In this document: one piece after another, positions 42,750 to 47,386 of the stretch
How positions within the stretch are numbered: the stretch's first letter is position 1
Layout: each line of letters starts with the position of its first letter
From: Oxalobacteraceae bacterium UBA6704
GTDB lineage: Bacteria; Pseudomonadota; Gammaproteobacteria; Burkholderiales; Burkholderiaceae_D
Direction: 5' to 3'
DNA: 47,386 nucleotides
NCBI GenBank assembly: GCA_002454505.1
Contig: DKJA01000163.1
Span: 1-47,386, forward strand
Program-made: the position numbers and the translations under genes
Notes under the pieces: generated by a model
Database searches by the model: none
Seen by the model: the letters and a program-made list of their open reading frames with translations, nothing else
Told to the model about the DNA's origin: nothing

Positions 42750-44423
42750 TCAGGACGTCACGCATGTGAAGCTGGTTGCGGCGTCGACGTTGCCGCCGTT
42801 GTAGCGGGGCCAGGCAGGATAGCGGCACAGCGGCCGCGTGCGGCCGGCCGTTGCGGCGGTGACGTCCGTGGCAATCAGCGTGCCGGGGGCGGTGCCGGTG
42901 CGTACCCAGCTGTCCAGCCTGGCCAGCGCATCCCATGACGGCGAGAACGTGCCCACGCTGTGGCCGAAGCCGGGCTGCGTGTAGAAGCGCACGAAGCTGT
43001 CGACGGCGGCCTGGCCGTGCTGCGCCACCTGGGCGTCGTAGTAGGCGATGGTGGCGTTCGGGCTGATCACTTCGTCGGCGAGGCCGTGCAAGATGATCAG
43101 CTTGCCGCCGCGGGCGCGGAAGGCATCCAGGTCCGGATTGGTGGCGCCCACCGTGGCGGACAGGTCGACCAGGCGCTGCTGCAAGGCGCCGGGGGTGCCC
43201 AGGTTGAACGCCAGCGAGTCGTATGCCGCATCCTGCGCAACGAAGTATTTCAGGTAGCCGTCGCCCTGCGAATATAAATAGCCGTTGGCGGCCACCGTCG
43301 GCGGCGCGACGGGCGTGGCCGATGTGCCCATCGTATTGGTGAAGTCGGCGCCCTGCAGGATGTTGTAGCCCTGGTGGCGCGTGACGCCGTGGGCCAGCGG
43401 GTAGGGCAGCACGAGGTCGTCGGCGATGGCGTGCACGGTGGCCAGCTGCGCATCGGACAGGCACGTGTCGCCTTCGTCCGCGCCGCTTTGGCAGCGCAGC
43501 GCGGCGAGGATGGCGGCGCTCCTGGCGCGGCAGGCGGCGACGTCGCTGACGATGCGGTCGGCGGCGCCGTCATCGGCATCGCAGGCGGCCATCACGGTGT
43601 CCATCACCAGCAGCTGCTTGGTGCGGTTGACGAAGCCGCCCGGCGTGCCATAAGCCGCCTGGCCCACCTTGACGCCATGCAGCCTCACGCCCGTGAAATT
43701 GAGCGCGGGCGCGTTGGCGATGATGCCGTCGTAATCCTGCGGGTAACGCTGCGCCGCCGTCATGCCTTCGCGGCCGCCCGTGGAGCCGCCGGCGAAGTAG
43801 GAGCGCGCTGCGGCTCGGCCGTAATGCTGCGCGATCAGCGCGAGGGCGGCGTCGTGCGTTTTCTTGATGTGGGCGTGGCCGAAGTTGTCGATGGCCGCCT
43901 CGTTCAGTGCGAACTCGGCCGACGACAGGCTGCCCGTGTGGCCGGAATCCGAACCGTAGGTGGCGTAGCCTTGCGCCAGCGGGGCGATGCCGGGAGCGAA
44001 CGGGATGGCCGCCGTCGCATCGACGACCGTGCCGTTGTAGCCGGCGCCGCCCATCTGCACGGCCTTGCCGTTCCACGCGAAGGGCAGGTTCAGCTGGAAG
44101 CGGATGTCCGGCGTGCCGGCCGCGGCCGTCGCGGCGGGGGCAATCGTGCCGAGCAGCTGGCAGTAGGCGGTGTCGCGGTCGCCGGTGCCGACCAGTGTGG
44201 CCGAGGTGACGGTCGCTCCGCCCGTCGGCAGGCCGATGGCAGCGGCGGGCACCGTCTGGCCGGCCATGCCGCCGCAGTCGCGTGGCCGCTGCACCGCCGC
44301 CGCGGCGCTTTGCTTCGCTGCCGTGGTCGACGTGGCGGCGTCGTTGCCGTTCCCGCCGCACGCCGCGAGGATTGCCGCGGCGAGGATCATCGTCGTGTAT
44401 CTCAAGCTGCCAGGTGTTGCCAT
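42750..44423 (-). CDS. Tannase/feruloyl esterase-family lipoprotein with altered CS-D-HC motif
   Basis: Exported lipoprotein of 557 residues (lipobox LAAC, lipidated C22). The alpha/beta-hydrolase core has the nucleophile S214 in AGGSTGGREG, the acid D450 in HGLADEVISP and the base H488 in PGFGHSVG. The calcium-site stretch CDADDGAADRIVSDVAAC lies at 281-298. In characterised members the nucleophile and the histidine are each next to a cysteine, and the two form a disulfide (CS-D-HC). Here these positions are G213 and S489, so the disulfide is gone. The enzyme likely cleaves aromatic or other carboxylic esters; the substrate is open. AAGGAG seven bases upstream sets the start. Confidence 0.88.
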   Translation of the reverse strand: MATPGSLRYTTMILAAAILAACGGNGNDAATSTTAAKQSAAAAVQRPRDCGGMAGQTVPAAAIGLPTGGATVTSATLVGTGDRDTAYCQLLGTIAPAATAAAGTPDIRFQLNLPFAWNGKAVQMGGAGYNGTVVDATAAIPFAPGIAPLAQGYATYGSDSGHTGSLSSAEFALNEAAIDNFGHAHIKKTHDAALALIAQHYGRAAARSYFAGGSTGGREGMTAAQRYPQDYDGIIANAPALNFTGVRLHGVKVGQAAYGTPGGFVNRTKQLLVMDTVMAACDADDGAADRIVSDVAACRARSAAILAALRCQSGADEGDTCLSDAQLATVHAIADDLVLPYPLAHGVTRHQGYNILQGADFTNTMGTSATPVAPPTVAANGYLYSQGDGYLKYFVAQDAAYDSLAFNLGTPGALQQRLVDLSATVGATNPDLDAFRARGGKLIILHGLADEVISPNATIAYYDAQVAQHGQAAVDSFVRFYTQPGFGHSVGTFSPSWDALARLDSWVRTGTAPGTLIATDVTAATAGRTRPLCRYPAWPRYNGGNVDAATSFTCVTS

Positions 44424-44522
44424 CTGCGATCTCCTTGTTGTGAAAAGAAAACTATTTCCACACTACAACAAGTTGTCGCATTTGTCGCCTGACATTCAAT
44501 CGCGCGCGGCCGCGGCGCAACG

Positions 44523-44575
44523 GATGAGTTCGTGTCCACCATGGTGTCAGACACCGAAGTGGACACGGGCTCATC
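44523..44575. repeat. Nested inverted repeat, type D
   Basis: GATGAG...GTGTCCAC (44523-44539) pairs with GTGGACAC...CTCATC (44559-44575) apart from three middle bases. The tip is GGTGTCAGACACC, itself palindromic. It lies upstream of the tannase-family gene, next to repeat E. Confidence 0.85.
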
Positions 44576-44597
44576 AGTGTTTTGCGATGCTGGCGGT

Positions 44598-44647
44598 CGA
44601 GCTCGTGTCCAGAAAAAGGGTTGACCCCATGGTTGGACACGGCCTCG
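44598..44647. repeat. Inverted repeat, type E, adjacent to type D
   Basis: CGAG-NNN-GTGTCCA (44598-44611) pairs with TGGACAC-NNN-CTCG (44634-44647), with GGGTTGACCCC at the tip. It shares the GTGTCCA / TGGACAC arm core with repeat D 20 bases away, suggesting two members of one family. It ends seven bases before the stop of the DUF2628-like gene. Confidence 0.8.
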
Positions 44648-44653
44648 GCAGTG

Positions 44654-45121
44654 CTACCACCAGCTGTCGTCGCCCAGCACGGCCTGCTTGTAGTAATCGA
44701 GATTGGCGCGGTAGGCAAAGATCAGCGCCGACATCGCGGTGGCCACGTTGTGGGCGGCAAAGTCGGTCATGCCGGCCAGGCCCAGTATGTAGATCGTCAG
44801 CAGCGCCAGCGCGATGGTCAGCAAGGCCAGCGATACGCCGCGCTTCCACATGCCCTTGCATATGTAATAGAGCAGGCCGAACAGCAACGCGAAGATGTTG
44901 AAGCGGAGGTGGCAACGGACGGGCAGCGGCAGCCGGGCCAGCGCCGGCAGGCTGGCGCCGCCGGCGCGTTCGATGTTGGCGAATTTTTGCTGCCACACGT
45001 ATGGCAGTTTTTGCGGTGCCACGCAGTCGGTGGGCGCCGCAGCGGGGGTGGTGCTGGGGCGGCAGCCGGTGCAGAGCGCACTGGTGATGAAGTGCGTGCC
45101 GCAGTTCTGACAGATCGACAT
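44654..45121 (-). CDS. Zinc-ribbon DUF2628-like membrane protein
   Basis: 155 residues. The N-terminus has a short zinc-ribbon pattern, C4-x2-C7 and C17-x2-C20 (CQNCGTHF, CTGC). After a linker, the segment FNIFALLFGLLYYICKGMWKRG at about 74-95 matches the DUF2628 core, followed by two hydrophobic helices at about 97-120 and 128-140. Likely a small inner-membrane protein with the metal-binding head in the cytoplasm. Function unknown. GGAGG lies before the start. Stand-alone gene. Confidence 0.8.
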   Translation of the reverse strand: MSICQNCGTHFITSALCTGCRPSTTPAAAPTDCVAPQKLPYVWQQKFANIERAGGASLPALARLPLPVRCHLRFNIFALLFGLLYYICKGMWKRGVSLALLTIALALLTIYILGLAGMTDFAAHNVATAMSALIFAYRANLDYYKQAVLGDDSWW

Positions 45122-45482
45122 ACATCCTCCGAAGTTGACGACATTGACATGACAAAAGAGCGCCGACTATAACGAGCCGCCGAAATTATCAATATAACAA
45201 TTGTCAACCCCGTTCCCGCCTTTGCGGAGGACCAAGCTTTCAGGGCATGTTCTAGAGGACCTTGTCGGATTTGCCTGCGCAGGCATTGCGGCCGATCAGC
45301 CGGCGCGACGCCGCCCGCTGCTACGCTCGCGCCCCCGCAGGCGGGCCATCGCGTCCGGATGTTGCCTGGAAAACAGGGTGGTACGGCAATCCGGCTGTCC
45401 CCGAATTTGCACTACGGCCTTCACCGCAAATATTGCTCGAAAAATGGGGTCTGTCCCTATTTTTCGGGCAACAGTGCCGGCA
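45122..45482. other. Intergenic region with no supported gene
   Basis: 361 bases. The first part (45170-45215) is AT-rich and likely holds the promoter of the DUF2628-like gene. The middle is GC-rich, with reading frames in several phases but no recognisable protein. It could be gene debris, but I see no proof. The right end carries repeat C copy 2. Confidence 0.45.
45433..45471. repeat. Inverted repeat, type C copy 2
   Basis: TTGCTCGAAAAATGGGG (45433-45449) pairs with CCCTATTTTTCGGGCAA (45455-45471) apart from two positions, with a TCTGT loop. It resembles the 18437-18492 repeat (AAAATGGGG ... TTTTTCGGGCAAC). It lies 11 bases past the stop of the SET-domain gene. Confidence 0.85.
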
Positions 45483-45980
45483 TCAGGCGGCGGCCTTCTT
45501 GCCGCGGCTGCGTTTTTTCGGCGCCAGCATGACGCCTGTGCACGATGGTGTGCCGCAATAGCAGGCGAAGGCCTTCTTGACGGCGGCCGTGTGGCGCTCG
45601 TCGTAGATCAGGCCGTAGTTGTAGTTCAGCTCTTCGCCTTTTTCGATGTCCTGCAGCGCATGGATGAACACGCGGTCGTCTTCCTCCATCGCTTCGCAGT
45701 TCGGCTCGCACGAGTGGTTGATCCACCGTGCCTCGTTGCCGCCGGCGCCGCCGTCGATCAGCAGGCCGTTATTGAGCGTAAAGAAGAAGGTGTGGTTGAT
45801 GGGGCCGCCCTTTTCCGCGGTGCGGCGGCAGGTTTCATCCCAGTCGACGATCTCGCCGGTGTACTCGATGATGCGTTCGCCGGCGGCGATCTTGCGGCGG
45901 GCGAACACGCCGCGGCCATGGATCGGCGATTCGTGGACCTGGAACAGGGGCGGGGATTTCTTGCTGGTGGGCGTCGTCAT
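45483..45980 (-). CDS. SET-domain protein-lysine methyltransferase
   Basis: 165-residue protein that is nearly all SET domain: HGRGVFARRKIAAGERIIEYTGE at about 21-43, ARWINHSCEPNCEA near 83-96 (the NHSC signature), GEELNYNYG near 114-122, and a post-SET CYCGTPSCTG near 138-147 that would bind zinc with the NHSCEPNC cysteine. A lysine/arginine-rich tail ends the protein. By family it transfers a methyl group from SAM to a protein lysine. SET domains are mainly eukaryotic but occur in some bacteria. The target is unknown. ATG at 45980 is used; the longer open frame upstream overlaps the EamA gene and is rejected. Confidence 0.88.
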   Translation of the reverse strand: MTTPTSKKSPPLFQVHESPIHGRGVFARRKIAAGERIIEYTGEIVDWDETCRRTAEKGGPINHTFFFTLNNGLLIDGGAGGNEARWINHSCEPNCEAMEEDDRVFIHALQDIEKGEELNYNYGLIYDERHTAAVKKAFACYCGTPSCTGVMLAPKKRSRGKKAAA

Positions 45981-46036
45981 GCAACCATCATACCGCGCCA
46001 TTTGTCCGGCACGATGTACTTGATGCCGCGGCTGTC

Positions 46037-46065
46037 TTAACAGGCCCACAGGTTCTGCGTACAAT
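46037..46065 (+). promoter_or_regulatory. Sigma-70-type promoter of the EamA transporter gene
   Basis: TTAACA (46037-46042) and TACAAT (46060-46065) are spaced by exactly 17 bases, about 30 bases upstream of the TTG start. Confidence 0.75.
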
Positions 46066-46094
46066 GACCAACCCGCCATCGCCGAGACCACCAC

Positions 46095-46973
46095 TTGAAC
46101 GCCAAGGAAAACCTGCACAGCATCTACGCGATGGTCGTGGCCGTCGCGATGTTCTCGTTCATGGACACGACGATGAAGCTCCTCGCCGCCCATTACCCGG
46201 CGATGCAGGTGACGGTGCTGCGCTCGTTCTCGTCGATGCCGCTGGTGTGCGCATACATTGCCTGGCGCGGCAAGTTCCGCGGCGTGTTCCGCGTCAACTG
46301 GCCGGTGCACCTGCTGCGCGGCGCGCTGGGCATCGGCATGCTGACGATGTTTGCCTTCGGCCTCAAGTCGCTGCCGCTGGCCGAGACGTATTCCGTGTTC
46401 TTCATCGCGCCGGCACTGATCACGGCGCTGTCCGTGTTCATCCTGAAGGAGAAGGTGGATGCCGCACAGTGGCTGGCGATCGCCGTCGGCCTGGGCGGCG
46501 TGCTGGTGGTGCTGCGGCCGGAAGGTTCGCACTTCATCTCGATCGCCGGCATCGCCATCCTCGGCTCGGCGGCGTGCTACGCCGTGTCGGCCATCGCCAG
46601 CCGCATCCTCAGCCGGACGGATGCGAACGAGCACATCATGTTCTGGGTGCTGGCGATGATGGGCATCGGCGCGCTGCCGCTGGCGTGGCCTGGCTGGGTG
46701 CCGCTGCGCTGGGAAGACTGGCCCGTCATCGCCGCGCTGGCCGTCACCGGCTTCTTCGGCCAGATCGCCATCACCAAAGCCTTCAGCATGGGCAAGGCGT
46801 CGATCGTGGCGCCGTTCGAGTACACGGCACTGGCGTGGGGCGTCGCGATCGACTGGGCCTTGTGGAACACGCTGCCGGACGTGTGGACGCTGGCGGGCGC
46901 CGCGATCATCATCGGCAGCGGCATCTACCTGGTGCGCCGCGAGGCGGTGCATGCCGAGGCGGAGCACCCGTAG
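46095..46973 (+). CDS. EamA/DMT-family transporter
   Basis: Inner-membrane metabolite transporter of 292 residues with ten predicted helices in two EamA repeats (starting near YAMVVAVAMFSFMDTTMKLL and near SIAGIAILGSAACYAVSAIA). The first repeat ends PLAETYSVFFIAPALITALSVFILKEKV, the second has SIVAPFEYTALAWGVAIDWALWNTLP, both typical. Substrate unknown; related proteins export amino acids or other metabolites. The start is TTG at 46095, giving the usual N-terminal tail; ATG at 46131 would shorten the first helix. It ends three bases before the convergent PEP-CTERM gene. Confidence 0.88.
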   Translation: MNAKENLHSIYAMVVAVAMFSFMDTTMKLLAAHYPAMQVTVLRSFSSMPLVCAYIAWRGKFRGVFRVNWPVHLLRGALGIGMLTMFAFGLKSLPLAETYSVFFIAPALITALSVFILKEKVDAAQWLAIAVGLGGVLVVLRPEGSHFISIAGIAILGSAACYAVSAIASRILSRTDANEHIMFWVLAMMGIGALPLAWPGWVPLRWEDWPVIAALAVTGFFGQIAITKAFSMGKASIVAPFEYTALAWGVAIDWALWNTLPDVWTLAGAAIIIGSGIYLVRREAVHAEAEHP

Positions 46974-46976
46974 GCG

Positions 46977-47386
46977 TCAATGCCGGCGGCGCCGCGCCAG
47001 CGCCAGCCCGGCCAGCCCCAGCCCCACCAGCGCCACGGTACCCGGCTCCGGCACCGCCTGGAACTGCGCGTCGATGCCCACGTCGTCCACGCCCATGTTC
47101 AGGAAGTTCTGGTTGTCCGTCTCGGCAAAGCGCAGCTGGTACGTGCCGCCGCCGGTCACGAACGGGGTGAGGATCTCCGTGTAATCGATATACGGATTGG
47201 GCAGGATGTCGCCGCCGACGCCGAAATAAAACGTGGCGAGCACGCCGGCCCCCGTGTCGAACGCGTCGGCGCTGCCGGTCAGCAGGTCCACGCGGGCGAA
47301 CTGGCCCGGGCCGAGCGTGTAATCGAGCACGCCGCCGCCGTTGTCGATGAACGGCGCCATCGAATCGACGAACATGCTGAAGTTCA
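46977..47386 (-). CDS. PEP-CTERM protein, 5' part beyond window
   Basis: At least 136 C-terminal residues of an exported protein; the frame is still open at the right edge, so the start lies outside and the ATG at 47375 is probably internal. The end reads VPEPGTVALVGLGLAGLALARRRR, a PEP-CTERM exosortase signal. The upstream part has GGGTYQLRFAETDNQNFLNMGVDDVGIDA, resembling the beta-sandwich fold of secreted PEP-CTERM proteins. Not similar to the 40755-42473 pair beyond the sorting signal. Function unknown. Confidence 0.85.
   Translation of the reverse strand, partial: NFSMFVDSMAPFIDNGGGVLDYTLGPGQFARVDLLTGSADAFDTGAGVLATFYFGVGGDILPNPYIDYTEILTPFVTGGGTYQLRFAETDNQNFLNMGVDDVGIDAQFQAVPEPGTVALVGLGLAGLALARRRRH

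Noticed and set aside
45201..46040. Open frame on the plus strand across the intergenic region and the SET gene
   Set aside because: It is antisense to the SET gene and crosses the type C repeat; no recognisable domain.
45981..46967. Upstream extension of the SET-domain frame
   Set aside because: It runs antisense through the EamA gene; the SET domain starts right after the ATG at 45980.

Overview
The window is a chromosomal stretch from a high-GC Gram-negative bacterium, most likely a betaproteobacterium of the order Burkholderiales and probably family Oxalobacteraceae (Massilia/Duganella-like). This rests on several things seen together: a complete dcw cluster (mraZ to ftsZ) followed by a peroxiredoxin gene, an rpoH promoter overlapped by a CIRCE element, several PEP-CTERM proteins, a Burkholderiales-type trimeric porin, and many palindromic intergenic repeats. 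The family assignment is inference from gene content and style, not from a database search.

Left part (1-7144): a signal peptidase I gene cut by the window edge, an ArsR-type regulator, and a divergent two-gene unit made of an atypical short cytochrome P450 and an ABM-fold monooxygenase. Next come a Fur-box-controlled TonB-dependent siderophore receptor, a periplasmic gamma-glutamyltransferase and a small lipoprotein.

Middle-left (7145-14551): all genes are on the minus strand. They are rpoH (sigma-32), ftsX-ftsE-ftsY (division ABC transporter and SRP receptor), a MerR regulator with a cobalamin-binding domain of the CarH/LitR photoreceptor type, an AEC-family transporter and a TauD-like Fe(II)/2-oxoglutarate dioxygenase.

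Middle (14552-22853): a methyl-accepting chemotaxis protein, an outer-membrane porin with a clear terminator, a small exported protein, a thiamine-diphosphate enzyme of the acetolactate synthase type, the RNase P RNA gene rnpB, glycerol kinase, and a 687-base gap that ends in the MraZ-box promoter of the dcw cluster.

The dcw cluster (22854-39946) runs mraZ-rsmH-ftsL-ftsI-murE-murF-mraY-murD-ftsW-murG-murC-ddl-ftsQ-ftsA-ftsZ, all on the plus strand. Stop and start codons overlap at most junctions from rsmH to ddl, so this is one long, translationally coupled operon that makes the peptidoglycan precursor and the divisome. Its oddities are a codon-usage island inside rsmH, a basic/proline-rich insertion in MurD, and a replaced HEQN motif in MurG.

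Right part (39947-47386): a peroxiredoxin where the dcw cluster ends (no lpxC follows in this window), a two-gene operon of paralogous PEP-CTERM proteins with a palindromic operator-like site, a tannase-family lipoprotein missing both cysteines of its usual CS-D-HC motif, a zinc-ribbon DUF2628 membrane protein, a SET-domain protein methyltransferase, an EamA transporter, and another PEP-CTERM protein cut by the right edge.

I see no tRNA, rRNA, CRISPR array, prophage or complete insertion sequence. The most distinctive non-coding content is a set of intergenic palindromes with related GGGG-ACTGT-CCCC-like cores, two of which (about 33 kb apart) share almost identical 36-base arms. I did not find a clear-cut new multi-gene system. 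The best leads are the putative light/B12 regulator, the PEP-CTERM pair, the degenerate P450, the tannase variant, the repeat families and the rsmH island.
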